DNA of 64,000 bases from Fictibacillus phosphorivorans (GCF_007673525.1 NZ_VDZU01000001.1:2926055-2990054), one strand, 5' to 3'. Shown: positions 8,795 to 17,769, counted from the first letter of the stretch. Translations and numbers: made by a program. The notes: generated from the letters alone by a model not told the origin.

Positions 8795-9088
8795 TTGGAG
8801 TTCCCGTTCATTCTTACTAACTTTTGGGATGCATTGATTGCTATACCCGCCATCATCATCATGATTGAAATCCTCAAGATCTTCTTTCCTTACATCTCTG
8901 CTTGGATACCAACGATCGCCTGTTTGCTGGGCTTAATCATATCTGTTTTAATTGCACATCCGCATAGTCTTTGGACTGGTATCGTAATGGGAATCGTCTA
9001 TGGAGTTGCTGCAGTCGGATCATACTCAAGCTTTGTTTATGTTATTTATAACTATCGAGATAAGAAGCCCCACAATCCTTATAAATAG
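8795..9088 (+). CDS. Small three-helix membrane protein, holin-like size and layout
   Basis: A 97-residue protein with three hydrophobic segments (about 10-32, 38-56, 62-85) and a short charged tail (YNYRDKKPHNPYK). It starts with TTG seven bases after a perfect AAGGAGG. Length and three-helix pattern resemble phage holins and related small membrane proteins, but there is no endolysin partner or phage context, so function is unknown. Confidence 0.6.
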   Translation: MEFPFILTNFWDALIAIPAIIIMIEILKIFFPYISAWIPTIACLLGLIISVLIAHPHSLWTGIVMGIVYGVAAVGSYSSFVYVIYNYRDKKPHNPYK

Positions 9089-9100
9089 TTGAATGCTCGG

Positions 9101-9143
9101 AAAAGTTCGTTTACGTTTAGTACATAACTTAACGAACTTTTTT
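9101..9143 (+). terminator. Terminator between the small membrane protein and SDR genes
   Basis: AAAAGTTCGTT and AACGAACTTTT arms around a long loop, then T-rich sequence. Confidence 0.65.
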
Positions 9144-9157
9144 ATGAGGAGAATGAA

Positions 9158-10006
9158 ATGAACAGAAAAACAGCCATTGTGACTGGCACATCTAGCGGGT
9201 TTGGTATGCATTGTGCAATTGAACTTGCGAAGGCCGGTTTCTACGTAATAAGTACGATGCGAAATATCGGTCGTGCAGAATCTCTATTAAAGTTGGCAGA
9301 CGAAAACAAGGTAAGTGACCAAATTCATCTTTATGCTCTGGACGTGACATCAACAGAATCTATTCTTACTTTTAAAGACTTCATCAAAGAGTTTCCTAGC
9401 ATTGATGTTTTAGTCAATAATGCAGGATTTGCACTTGGCGGTTTTTCGGAAGAACTTTCAATCGATGAATATCGTCTTCAGTTTGAAACAAATGTGTTTG
9501 GTGTTATCGCGATTACGCAAACCGTTCTTCCCTTCATGCGTAAAAACAAGCGTGGACGCATCATTAATATGAGCAGCATATCTGGAAAGTTCGGCTTTCC
9601 TGGTCTATCACCTTATACGGCATCTAAGCATGCGTTGGAAGGATACAGCGAAAGTTTGCGTTTAGAGCTTCGTCCGTTCGGTATAGATGTTGTTCTTATT
9701 GAACCTGGATCTTATCAAACAAACATCTGGTCTTCGGTTGACAACATGACCATTAGTTCTAAGTCTCCTTATTATTTTTATATGGAGGCATTGATGAAAA
9801 ACATGGAGAGCAGCAAAGGAAATCATGGAGATCCCGTTGATGTCGCACAGCTAGTAACTAAACTAGCTACCGCCACAAAAACACCTAAACTGCGGTATCC
9901 GATTGGTAGAGGTGTGAGATTAACGATATGGCTAAAAGCAATCGTTCCATGGAAGACGTTAGAAAGAATAATAACAATGAAACTAGTAGGAAACAAAAAG
10001 AGGTAG
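9158..10006 (+). CDS. SDR family NAD(P)-dependent oxidoreductase
   Basis: A 282-residue classical short-chain dehydrogenase. The cofactor loop TGTSSGFG lies at about 9-16, the NNAG motif at about 87-90, catalytic Ser near 139 (NMSSISGKFG) and YTASK with Tyr/Lys at about 152-156. The family reduces or oxidises alcohol/ketone substrates in the cytoplasm; the substrate cannot be read from sequence. GGAG ribosome binding site. The convergent tnrA gene follows after 16 bp. Confidence 0.88.
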   Translation: MNRKTAIVTGTSSGFGMHCAIELAKAGFYVISTMRNIGRAESLLKLADENKVSDQIHLYALDVTSTESILTFKDFIKEFPSIDVLVNNAGFALGGFSEELSIDEYRLQFETNVFGVIAITQTVLPFMRKNKRGRIINMSSISGKFGFPGLSPYTASKHALEGYSESLRLELRPFGIDVVLIEPGSYQTNIWSSVDNMTISSKSPYYFYMEALMKNMESSKGNHGDPVDVAQLVTKLATATKTPKLRYPIGRGVRLTIWLKAIVPWKTLERIITMKLVGNKKR

Positions 10007-10022
10007 TCATGGGACTGCCTTT

Positions 10023-10361
10023 TTATGATGTTTGATCATGGTTGTTCTTAAAGTGAGCATTGAATTGTCCACGGAGCATTTCTTTTAGCACACTCTTCTC
10101 TGCAGGTTTTTCTTTCTCCTTTTTCATCTCTGTTCTAATTTCATGTGTTTGTACTCCGTCTTCTCGTTTGTTTGCAATCTCAACGAGCTTTTCAATATCA
10201 GAAAATGAATATTTCCGTGTCCCTTTTTCAGTACGTTCCGGGAAGATCAACTTTCTTTCTTCGTAATAACGAATCTGCCTGAATGTTAATCCCGTTAACT
10301 CACTTACAATACCTATTGAAATAACCTTCTTATCTTTATATGGTGTATTTTCAAAAGACAT
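10023..10361 (-). CDS. tnrA: Nitrogen regulator TnrA (MerR family), first copy
   Basis: A 112-residue MerR-type regulator with the TnrA start ([18 protein letters not shown]), recognition region [16 protein letters not shown] and the wing [13 protein letters not shown]. The C-terminus [11 protein letters not shown] resembles the tail through which feedback-inhibited glutamine synthetase captures TnrA. In Bacillus, TnrA activates nitrogen-scavenging genes and represses others under nitrogen limitation. Length and N-terminus fit TnrA rather than GlnR. A near-consensus TnrA box lies upstream at about -49, suggesting autoactivation. A second paralogue lies at 41209. Confidence 0.9.
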   Translation of the reverse strand: MSFENTPYKDKKVISIGIVSELTGLTFRQIRYYEERKLIFPERTEKGTRKYSFSDIEKLVEIANKREDGVQTHEIRTEMKKEKEKPAEKSVLKEMLRGQFNAHFKNNHDQTS

Positions 10362-10834
10362 ATAGAAGCCACTCCTTCTCCCTACCCCCTGCTTTTACTA
10401 TATCTTAATGAACCTTTCATTCAACAAAGCTGTTAGATTATCTCACCTACGTTTTTATATATTTATGAATCCCTTGATATATTTTCTAACAGGTTTGACC
10501 AAAGAATTACGAGTTTGATTGCAGGAGATTTCCACCATCTTAATTGTTAAATCATCGGCACAGAGTATCTGATGATAAATTCTTTAAAAATATTTTCACT
10601 TTTGAAACCAAAAGGCTGCAGGTGCGTAATATCTAATGCATTCTATCGAGTAAAGTTCGTTAATGAGTCAATAGACGAAGAAGATTGTTGTGCTAATAGG
10701 ATATTCAATATTTTTAATGGCTGTATGGTTGATTTTAACTAAGCACAAATCTTATTTCACCTCAGAAACGGATAAAGAGGTTTGAATGGGTCTCAGCATG
10801 AAACACAGATTAAACATTATTGGGGGAATAGAAC
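10362..10834. other. 473-bp intergenic region with TnrA box and a possible micro-ORF
   Basis: Apart from the tnrA promoter at its left end it carries no recognised gene. One open stretch, 10690-10785 (+), from a GTG with only a weak GAAGAAG before it, would encode 31 residues with a hydrophobic helix (VLIGYSIFLMAVWLILT) and a charged tail; it could be a micro-protein, a gene remnant or chance. Confidence 0.4.
10397..10447 (-). promoter_or_regulatory. TnrA box and -10 of the first tnrA gene
   Basis: TGTTAGATTATCTCACC at 10431-10447 matches the TnrA consensus TGTNANAWWWTNTNACA except for the last base. TATAGT (minus strand, 10397-10402) is a good -10. The implied start near 10390 puts the box centre at about -49, the known activating position for TnrA. 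Confidence 0.65.
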
Positions 10835-11629
10835 ATGAATAACCACGAGATTGATTATAAAATTTATGGCGATGATATGCAGTTCGTTGAAGTAGAGTTA
10901 GATCCAAAAGAAACGGTAATCGCTGAAGCTGGTGCACTAATGATGATGGAAGACGGCATAGAGATGGAGACGATCTTTGGAGACGGGTCAGGTTCATCAG
11001 GCGGCACTGGTTTAATGGGCAAACTATTCAATGCCGGCAAACGCGTACTGACAGGTGAGAGTCTATTCATGACAACATTTACGAATGAAGAACGCGAAAA
11101 GAAACATGTTTCATTTGCTTCTCCTTATCCTGGAAAAATCATTCCGATGGATTTAAGTGAACTTGGCGGTAAAGTGATCTGCCAAAAAGATGCGTTTCTA
11201 GCCGCTGCGAAAGGTGTAGCAGTCGGCATAGAATTTCAACGTAAGATTGGAGCAGGCTTCTTCGGTGGTGAAGGTTTTATTATGCAGAAGCTTGAAGGCG
11301 ATGGGATGGCATTCGTTCATGCTGGTGGAACCATTCACAAAAGAGAATTGGCACCTGGCGAAGTACTGCGTGTAGATACGGGATGCTTGGTTGCTATGAC
11401 AAGCGGAGTTGATTATAATATTGAAATGGTTAAAGGCGTGAAAACAGCACTATTTGGCGGTGAGGGCTTGTTCTTTGCCACATTAAGAGGACCGGGAACC
11501 GTTTGGATCCAGTCTCTTCCGTTCAGCCGCTTGGCAAGTCGTGTGTTTGCTGCAGCTCCGCATAGAGGTGGATCAAGTGATGAAGGCAGCATTGCTAAAG
11601 GCGTGTTCGGAATGCTAAATGGAGATTGA
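10835..11629 (+). CDS. AIM24 / TIGR00266 family protein
   Basis: A 264-residue soluble protein of the AIM24 family (TIGR00266): repeated Gly-rich beta segments such as [24 protein letters not shown] near the N-terminus, [20 protein letters not shown] in the middle and [18 protein letters not shown] near the end, as expected for the trimeric beta-sandwich fold. Its bacterial role is unknown; the yeast mitochondrial namesake affects inner-membrane organisation. It stands alone behind a GGGGG ribosome binding site with its own terminator. Confidence 0.88.
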   Translation: MNNHEIDYKIYGDDMQFVEVELDPKETVIAEAGALMMMEDGIEMETIFGDGSGSSGGTGLMGKLFNAGKRVLTGESLFMTTFTNEEREKKHVSFASPYPGKIIPMDLSELGGKVICQKDAFLAAAKGVAVGIEFQRKIGAGFFGGEGFIMQKLEGDGMAFVHAGGTIHKRELAPGEVLRVDTGCLVAMTSGVDYNIEMVKGVKTALFGGEGLFFATLRGPGTVWIQSLPFSRLASRVFAAAPHRGGSSDEGSIAKGVFGMLNGD

Positions 11630-11667
11630 TTAAGAAATGGTAGTTAAACAGATGTTATAGTTAAAAT

Positions 11668-11710
11668 AAAGAGCAGAATCATCTTCAGTAGATGGTCTCT
11701 GCTCTTTTTA
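11668..11710. terminator. Bidirectional terminator
   Basis: AAAGAGCAGA and TCTGCTCTTT arms with an internal secondary stem and T-runs at both ends; it serves the AIM24 gene and the convergent sortase operon. Confidence 0.8.
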
Positions 11711-12376
11711 TAGTTTGATCCGTTTTGCATAAACGACCAACCGTTTCTCATGTTCATTGTTTTTCCTATTATATACACCTGTACATGTTATGAGGTTTAA
11801 CCTAGGCTGCTGACCAGGTCCAAATATCACACGTAAAGGTGCTTCGTCTTTTTTATAGGCAACGACCTTTTCCACTTGAAAAGAAACTTTTTCATTTCCT
11901 TTCCCATAAACATGAATGAGATCACCTGCTTTCAAGTTCTTTAAATAAAAAAATACAGCAGGGCCTTTATAATCATCAACGTGACCAGCTATAACTGCAT
12001 TTCCATTTGCCCCGGGCTTAGTACCCAGCTCATACCAACCAACATCTTCTCCGTTATTTGGCACTTCCATCTGTCCGTCTTTGTTTAGTCCTTGTCCATT
12101 TACAGAAGCGCTCACTTTTAAAGCTGGAATCTCGATTTTTGTTGGAAGAATACCAATGGATTCAGTCTCATTTGACTCATCTTTTTTTGCATCATCGTTA
12201 TTCATTTTCATCATAGAATCGGTTTGTTGAGCTGATTTTGTATCTGTTTCTTCTTGTGATGAAACTAGAATCTTGTTCTCACTATACTCTTGTTTTTTAT
12301 CACTTTCATAGTTATTTCCTGCTGAGCAACTGCTCAGCAGGAATAAAATTGGTATTAAAATAATTTGATTTCTCAT
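11708..12376 (-). CDS. Class F-like sortase with lipoprotein signal
   Basis: A 222-residue protein with a lipobox (LLSSC, Cys17), a low-complexity charged spacer (about 20-75) and a sortase domain (about 78-222). Catalytic His132 lies in AGHVDDYKGPAVFF, a pattern typical of the class F group, Cys198 in LITCTG and Arg212 in HEKRLVVYAK. Sortases join LPXTG-type proteins to the cell wall. It starts 2 bp after the stop of a gene encoding an MPKTG-bearing protein, its likely dedicated substrate. Odd point: anchoring seems to be by lipidation rather than the usual membrane helix. Confidence 0.85.
   Translation of the reverse strand: MRNQIILIPILFLLSSCSAGNNYESDKKQEYSENKILVSSQEETDTKSAQQTDSMMKMNNDDAKKDESNETESIGILPTKIEIPALKVSASVNGQGLNKDGQMEVPNNGEDVGWYELGTKPGANGNAVIAGHVDDYKGPAVFFYLKNLKAGDLIHVYGKGNEKVSFQVEKVVAYKKDEAPLRVIFGPGQQPRLNLITCTGVYNRKNNEHEKRLVVYAKRIKL
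12318..12341 (-). repeat. Perfect 11-bp inverted repeat at the sortase lipobox codons
   Basis: CCTGCTGAGCA and TGCTCAGCAGG separated by 2 bp lie inside codons 12-20 of the sortase gene. In the mRNA they would form a stable hairpin just downstream of the start codon. Confidence 0.7.
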
Positions 12377-12378
12377 TT

Positions 12379-13167
12379 TTATTGAACAGTACGTTTTCGA
12401 TAAAGGACAAACGCAAGCGCACCCAATCCAGCTACAGCGATAATTTCTGCTGTATAGCTTGCCGTTGAATCATCAGATGCTCCACCCATTCCTGTTTTTG
12501 GCATTTCTGACGGCATTACCATTGAGTCTTGAAGAACGAGTACTTCAAGTTTATCTGCTGTATTGATTGCATAAACGCTGTAAACCATATTTGCTTCAAG
12601 CTTTGTTCCAGAGAGGTCAAGCACTTGCTTACCATCTGGAGTTCGAATCTCTAAATCATACGTATTTGGATCTAACTCTTTATAATCTGTAAATGCTTTG
12701 AAAGTAGCTCCACTAAACAAAGCGTCCCCTCCGATTAAACCTACATCCACTGTCGGTGCATCAGGAGAAAGATGGCCGATGCGTACTTTTGCTTTTCCTT
12801 CAGTTGCTTCCATGGAATCTTCTGCAACTGCCAGCTCAATCATTTCTAGCATGTTTGCTGCAGCTACTGTATAAGCTTTACCTGCTTCAACGGACAAATT
12901 TTGTGAGATTACAGCATTATCTTTAGTACCCGCTGCAAAGATTTCCACTTTATGTTCGCCAGCTGGCAATGGCATGTAATCTGTTGCCGCCTTAAACTCC
13001 GCACCCTCGACTACTGGTTTTCCATCGACATACACATCAACTGCAGGGGCATCTGGTGAAGCATGTACAATACGAACCATTGCATCATTAGACTCAGCAA
13101 AAACCCCCGTTGCCATCATAGCAAACATCATAACCGCGGCAAGTGCAGACCCAAAAAACTTTTTCAT
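12379..13167 (-). CDS. DUF4397 surface protein with MPKTG sorting signal
   Basis: A 262-residue exported protein: signal peptide (1-24, cleavage after VFA), two tandem DUF4397 domains (about 27-130 with RIVHASPDAPAVDVYVDG, and about 134-215 with RIGHLSPDAPTVDVG), a short linker, and a C-terminal sorting signal of MPKTG at 222-226, hydrophobic helix and RKR tail. Met replaces the Leu of LPXTG. The frame opens 33 bases earlier, but GGAGAG precedes the ATG at 13167. It is cotranscribed with the sortase gene, so cell-wall attachment is expected. DUF4397 function is unknown; an extracellular beta-sandwich role is inference. Confidence 0.9.
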   Translation of the reverse strand: MKKFFGSALAAVMMFAMMATGVFAESNDAMVRIVHASPDAPAVDVYVDGKPVVEGAEFKAATDYMPLPAGEHKVEIFAAGTKDNAVISQNLSVEAGKAYTVAAANMLEMIELAVAEDSMEATEGKAKVRIGHLSPDAPTVDVGLIGGDALFSGATFKAFTDYKELDPNTYDLEIRTPDGKQVLDLSGTKLEANMVYSVYAINTADKLEVLVLQDSMVMPSEMPKTGMGGASDDSTASYTAEIIAVAGLGALAFVLYRKRTVQ

Positions 13168-13323
13168 TTCATCTCTCCTCACAAATGGTATACAAACCAC
13201 CGTACAATAAATGTAATGTGTTTGTGTAAGTTATGTACCACTTAAACTATTAACTTAAACCATATTTTTAAAATATTTACAATTTATTATTTTATCCGTT
13301 GTTCGTTTAGTGAACAAAAAAAA

Positions 13324-13355
13324 AGAAATTGCCCTTAAAATAAGAGACAACTTCT
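13324..13355 (-). terminator. Terminator of the S66 peptidase gene
   Basis: On the minus strand a 10-bp stem with G-U pairs (AGAAGTTGTC / GGCAATTTCT) is followed by nine T. Confidence 0.7.
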
Positions 13356-13406
13356 CAAGAATTTGTAATATTGTGTTGCGTTAATTATTTCTTATCGGTT
13401 AGCCGT

Positions 13407-14423
13407 TCATTTACGAAAATGTTGTAAAACCGTTCCTCTACCACCTTTTACCTCGACTTCGGCAAAAGCCCCGTTTACAAATGTAATTTGAGGCGGTACA
13501 TGTCCACAATCCACATCGTATATAACAGGGATCTGCAACTCATCTGCCAATTCTCTATACACATCTTCAGCAGTATAGTCATTAACAGGATCATTAGCAG
13601 GGCTTCGGCCGAATAGAAAACCTGAACAGTTATCAAACCAGCCGGCTAGCTTCATCTGAACCAATGATCTTCTTAAATCAGCCGTGTTCATCTCACAATT
13701 TTCTAAATACCATAGGATCGGTTCACCATTGATTTTCTGTTTATTAAAATCAGCGAGGTTACCATAAGGTGTCCCTACCAGATGCCGAATCACATCAATA
13801 CAACCGCCCAGCAGACGCCCAGAAATCTTTTCATCCTCACCTGAAACCGTCTTCCATTCTGTATCTTCAGTCAAATGAAACACGTATGGTGTTGGCGCCT
13901 GGTGTTGCCATTCTTTTTGATATTTTTCAGAGGACTTCTGAAGAACAGTTTTACCTTCTTCTGTTGAAAGTACTTTTTCCCACATAGCTGTTGTTTCATC
14001 AGAGTACTCACCTCTTAAATCGACGAAATTTGTTCCATGAGCGGTTGCGATCCCTGTTTTTAACGTGATGGAAAGCAACAGAGCACTCGTATCTGAATAA
14101 CCTAGAATCCACTTTTTTGGCAAATTCGTGAAATCAACATATTCTAAGATTTCGATTAATAGCTCACCACCCCAAGGAGGGATGATTAAATCTATATTTG
14201 GTTCTCTTAACATCTCATTAAACTCAGCAGCACGTGTTTTTGCTGGTGCTGACTTCGCTTTTTTCTGTGTCCAAACCGTTTCACCACAAGTTACCTCATA
14301 TCCTTTCTTCTCCATCCGAATACAGGCCTGCTTGAACATATCATGAAGAGTTGATTGTACACCTGAGGAAGGAGCAGTTACTCCGATCGATGCATTATCG
14401 TTTAATACTGGATATCTAATCAT
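13407..14423 (-). CDS. S66 family LD-carboxypeptidase / MccF-like serine peptidase
   Basis: A 338-residue cytoplasmic peptidase. The nucleophile elbow GYSDTS lies at about 107-112, the Glu of the triad in LENCEM near 245 and the His in CGHVPPQ near 312. S66 enzymes either trim L,D-linked murein peptides (LdcA) or hydrolyse microcin C-type aminoacyl nucleotides (MccF); length and the PPWGGELLIEIL segment are closer to the MccF/YocD branch. Monocistronic, with a weak ribosome binding site. Confidence 0.87.
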   Translation of the reverse strand: MIRYPVLNDNASIGVTAPSSGVQSTLHDMFKQACIRMEKKGYEVTCGETVWTQKKAKSAPAKTRAAEFNEMLREPNIDLIIPPWGGELLIEILEYVDFTNLPKKWILGYSDTSALLLSITLKTGIATAHGTNFVDLRGEYSDETTAMWEKVLSTEEGKTVLQKSSEKYQKEWQHQAPTPYVFHLTEDTEWKTVSGEDEKISGRLLGGCIDVIRHLVGTPYGNLADFNKQKINGEPILWYLENCEMNTADLRRSLVQMKLAGWFDNCSGFLFGRSPANDPVNDYTAEDVYRELADELQIPVIYDVDCGHVPPQITFVNGAFAEVEVKGGRGTVLQHFRK

Positions 14424-14493
14424 CTGAACTCATCCTACTTTTTGTATTTTTTCTGTTGTTAATTAAACTTCCACAAATTTAGTTAGAGTTCCT

Positions 14494-15516
14494 TCAATCT
14501 TTCGCAATTAGAGGTGATTCCACTTTAATGATTACTTTTCCTTTTGCTCTTCCCGTTTCTACATACTCAATTGCTTTTTGTGCATCTTTAAATGGAAAGA
14601 CTTTATCGATCACAGGTACGATCACTTCTTTTTCTACTAAATCAGCAATCTTGCTTAACTGTTCCCCACTCGGTTTCATGAATAGGAAATGGTAATGAAC
14701 GTTATGTTTTCTTTCAAGCTTTGCTATCTTACTACTCACAATAGAAAAAATCACCTTTTTGAAGAACCCCAAATTGTTTTCTGCTGCAAATGCCTTATTC
14801 GGGACAGCTGAAACAGAAACAATCTTTCCACCGGGTCTCAACACTTTAAATGATTTTTCTAAAGAAGTTCCACCTAACGTGTCAAAAACGGCATCATACC
14901 CTTTAAGAACCTTCTCAAAATCTTGTTCTTTGTAATTGATAATCTCGTCAGCACCCAATGACTTAACAAGATCGTATCCTCTATTACTCGCTGTGGTGGC
15001 TACATAGGCTCCCATAGTTTTTGCAAGCTGAATCGCAAATGTACCAACTCCGCCCGCACCAGCATGGATTAAGATTTTTTGTCCCTCTTTCAATTGAAGA
15101 ACGTCATGAAAGGCTTGCCAAGTAGTCAAGCCAACTAGCGGCAGTGAAGCACTTTCAATCAAGGAAATGTTACTTGGTGCGATTGCCACATCTTCTTCAT
15201 GAATTGAAATATATTCGGCGAATGTTCCAATGCGGCTCTTTCTTGGTCTACCAAACACTTTATCTCCAGGTTGAAACTTAGTCACTTTACTTCCTACCTG
15301 TTCAACGGTACCTGAAAAATCATTCCCAAGAATTAATGGCATTTGAAAGGATAACAACATTTTTACTTTTCCATCTCTTATTTTAAAATCTATCGGATTT
15401 ATACTTGCAGCATGTATTCGGATTAAAAGATCTTGCTCCCCTATTTCGGGTATATCTATTTTTGTTTCTTGAAGTGCTACGTCCTCTCCGTAGCGATCGA
15501 TTATCATTGCTTTCAT
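14494..15516 (-). CDS. NADP-dependent zinc-less alcohol dehydrogenase / quinone oxidoreductase
   Basis: A 340-residue MDR-superfamily enzyme: GroES-like domain (about 25-110, AASINPIDFKIRDG and LGNDFSGTVEQVG) and Rossmann domain with IHAGAGGVGTFAIQLAKTMGA near 130-150 and GADEIINYKEQDF. The cysteines of catalytic-zinc enzymes are missing, so it is of the quinone-oxidoreductase/enoyl-reductase type. An upstream in-frame ATG exists, but GGAGG stands 12 bases before the ATG at 15516, which also gives the family's usual MKAMII start. Substrate unknown. Confidence 0.85.
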   Translation of the reverse strand: MKAMIIDRYGEDVALQETKIDIPEIGEQDLLIRIHAASINPIDFKIRDGKVKMLLSFQMPLILGNDFSGTVEQVGSKVTKFQPGDKVFGRPRKSRIGTFAEYISIHEEDVAIAPSNISLIESASLPLVGLTTWQAFHDVLQLKEGQKILIHAGAGGVGTFAIQLAKTMGAYVATTASNRGYDLVKSLGADEIINYKEQDFEKVLKGYDAVFDTLGGTSLEKSFKVLRPGGKIVSVSAVPNKAFAAENNLGFFKKVIFSIVSSKIAKLERKHNVHYHFLFMKPSGEQLSKIADLVEKEVIVPVIDKVFPFKDAQKAIEYVETGRAKGKVIIKVESPLIAKD

Positions 15517-15654
15517 TTGATTGTTTATACCTCCAGCATTTCGCCCATTTCTTACTAATTTTACTATTATGTACAACGAACAAGATACTCATAAGAAGCA
15601 GCTATCATATTCATATATCGAACAAACTGTTTTGTGGAAGGAGGAAAAGCCTTT

Positions 15655-16041
15655 ATGAACAATTATCCCATGAACAATCATCCATATAATCATCAACATC
15701 AACACTCCATTGACGAATCAAATTATGTAGAGCGCCAAATGGAAGAAGATGAAGCAGGTCCATTTTCACCACCGCCCCAACAATTTGCACAAAGCCAGAT
15801 TCCACAACCTTTTTTCACTCAAAACTTCCAGCCCCCACAAATTCGTGCACGGTTATGCAGTTGTTTAGGAAATTGGGGGCTATTAGGTCTACGTCGTCCA
15901 GGTCAGTTTGGGCGTGACTTTTGGTTCTTTCCTGTAGCAATACGCCAAAACAGCGTAACCGGCTATATTTGGATTGGCGGTCGGCGTCAGCGCGTACGAT
16001 ACGGATTTTCTCAGATCCGAAACTTCGTATGTTTTGGTTGA
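15655..16041 (+). CDS. His/Gln/Pro-rich hypothetical protein, coat-like composition
   Basis: A 128-residue protein. Residues 1-65 are low complexity (MNNYPMNNHPYNHQHQHS, then PPPQQFAQSQIPQPFF); residues 68-128 are compact and aromatic/Arg-rich with two Cys in RLCSCLGNWG and one in the terminal FVCFG. No signal peptide or membrane helix. GGAAGGAGG precedes the ATG at 15655; an earlier in-frame ATG lies before the Shine-Dalgarno. Composition recalls Bacillus spore coat and inner-coat proteins, but I do not recognise the family. Confidence 0.6.
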   Translation: MNNYPMNNHPYNHQHQHSIDESNYVERQMEEDEAGPFSPPPQQFAQSQIPQPFFTQNFQPPQIRARLCSCLGNWGLLGLRRPGQFGRDFWFFPVAIRQNSVTGYIWIGGRRQRVRYGFSQIRNFVCFG

Positions 16042-16163
16042 TTTAAAAAATGGGCTGAAACCAAGCCTTTCATGTCAGCCTTAGTTGCATTTATACTCTC
16101 GTTTTAACTTGTTACTACGTTGAAATTCATCTACAAACAAGTTAACCTTTCTTATGATGTAAG

Positions 16164-16196
16164 AAAAAGCCGCTCCCACGGGGAACGGCTTTCTTT
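16164..16196. terminator. Bidirectional terminator
   Basis: AAAGCCG...TCCC and GGGA...CGGCTTT arms around ACG, with T-rich flanks on both strands; the minus-strand side is stronger and ends the short acidic gene at 16195. Confidence 0.8.
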
Positions 16197-16356
16197 AATC
16201 TCGTTTCTTATAAAAAACACCAAGGATATTATCAAGAATTCCCTCGTCATCATTTCCCTCTTCTTCCCACTGGTCGTGGTCATTGCCATCTAGAATATTT
16301 CCCCGATCAAGGCTAGAATCTAAGTTCAAATCTAGATGGGCACTGTCCTCCCTCAC
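16195..16356 (-). CDS. Possible small acidic protein (53 aa)
   Basis: An open frame from GTG to a TAA at the edge of a strong terminator. The product is Asp/Glu-rich (LDGNDHDQWEEEGNDDEG) and ends ILDNILGVFYKKRD, which looks like real protein. No good ribosome binding site precedes the GTG. It lies between the APC permease and the coat-like gene. The terminator placed directly after the stop is the main support. Confidence 0.35.
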   Translation of the reverse strand: MREDSAHLDLNLDSSLDRGNILDGNDHDQWEEEGNDDEGILDNILGVFYKKRD

Positions 16357-16401
16357 TCCATGTGTTTAATGATTTGATAAAATGTTTTTCACACAAAAGA
16401 A

Positions 16402-17769
16402 TTAAACCGAACTTTTTTCTTGTTTATTACGTTTCTTTTGGATAATCAAAGCAATTATTCCTATGATTACCGAGATTCCAATACTAACATAAAGCCCCGG
16501 TCGTATGGTTTCTTCAAACCATGTACCTGTTACGGCTAAAGAGATTAATCCGATTGCAACGATCGAAATCAGCTTCACCCCTATAGATTGCTTTAGTATC
16601 TTCATGGAAGACAAAATGATAAACAACCAGTTGAATAGAAGTAATATCCCAGCTGCCGTTGTAATGTACTCATAAATACGTCCTGGGAGGAGAAGTGCTG
16701 TTATGATACTTGCTAAAAGGCCTCCTGCTCCTAAACCCATCGCAGGAAGCGGCAGTTTTTTAAATTTTATCGTTTTCGCAAATAATTTAGGAGCATCTCC
16801 GTCTTCTGCAAGCGTTCTTAAAAGATTAGTCACTCCAAAAAGAGCTGCCGCCATAGCTGAAAACCCAGCTATAATGATCGCTCCGTTAAATACATGCGGG
16901 AAAAAACCTAGATGATACCTTTCCATCGCCGTAACAAATGGACTTTCTTTATGATCAAATGTTTCTAAAGCAACCGTAGACACAGCAAGTCCAATCGATA
17001 AGACATAAATAATTGTAAGGATAAATAGCATGATCGAACCCGCTTTTGAAGCATCTTCTGTCTTTTTCAATTGCATCGCCATCATACCGATTACTTCTAT
17101 TCCGCCAAATGCATAAAACGCATAGATTAGAGACGACCAGAAGCCTTTAAGTCCTCCTGTAAAATAACCGTTGAACGTATTTGGTATGACTAGATCATAG
17201 TTTTTTCCATCAACAAAACCAATTAGTCCTGCGATCGCCAAAATAATGAACATAACGATTGCTGCTACTTTTATGACAGCCAGCAAATTTTCAACTTGAT
17301 CAAATTTCTTCGTTCCCGCTAACACAACAATAATGGCTAAAACTGCATAAAAAGCTGCAAAGATCCAAAGCGGAACATGTGGCAACCAAAATTGAGAGAG
17401 GATTGAAAGTGCAGTGAGCTGGCTTCCCATGATCAATATATTAGAGACCCAATAATTCCAGCCACAACTAAAACCCGCCCATCTTCCATAGGCATGTGTG
17501 GCATAATAACAAAAAGAACCCTTTTGAGGATCTGCTGCTGTCATTTTGGCTAATAACTGAAACACGATGTAAGTTCCTATTGCTGCCAATATAAAGGAAA
17601 ATACAATAGAAGGGCCGGTAAGCTGGATTCCAATCGTGGATCCTAAAAAATAACCTGTTCCTATTGTACACCCTACTCCAACAAGAGAGAGCTGCCACCA
17701 AGCCATGTTTTTTGCTTCTGATTTATCAAGATTTGGTTGAACCGGTCCACTACAATTGTTTTTTTTCAC
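16402..17769 (-). CDS. APC superfamily amino acid permease
   Basis: A 455-residue protein with about twelve membrane helices of the AAT/APC type: GVGCTIGTGYFLGSTIGIQLTG-like first helix with the unwound Gly-rich segment at about 32-45, GWNYWVSN in the third helix and GGIEVIGMMAMQLKKTEDASKA in the sixth to seventh region. Such proteins import amino acids by proton symport; specificity is not evident. Start is GTG behind GGAGGG. A perfect 10-bp inverted repeat spans the ribosome binding site and may regulate translation. Confidence 0.88.
   Translation of the reverse strand: MKKNNCSGPVQPNLDKSEAKNMAWWQLSLVGVGCTIGTGYFLGSTIGIQLTGPSIVFSFILAAIGTYIVFQLLAKMTAADPQKGSFCYYATHAYGRWAGFSCGWNYWVSNILIMGSQLTALSILSQFWLPHVPLWIFAAFYAVLAIIVVLAGTKKFDQVENLLAVIKVAAIVMFIILAIAGLIGFVDGKNYDLVIPNTFNGYFTGGLKGFWSSLIYAFYAFGGIEVIGMMAMQLKKTEDASKAGSIMLFILTIIYVLSIGLAVSTVALETFDHKESPFVTAMERYHLGFFPHVFNGAIIIAGFSAMAAALFGVTNLLRTLAEDGDAPKLFAKTIKFKKLPLPAMGLGAGGLLASIITALLLPGRIYEYITTAAGILLLFNWLFIILSSMKILKQSIGVKLISIVAIGLISLAVTGTWFEETIRPGLYVSIGISVIIGIIALIIQKKRNKQEKSSV

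Noticed and set aside
8795..9088. Prophage lysis module
   Set aside because: A holin-sized protein alone; no endolysin, tail or integrase genes are near, and the NlpC/P60 gene opposite is a normal cell-wall enzyme on the other strand.
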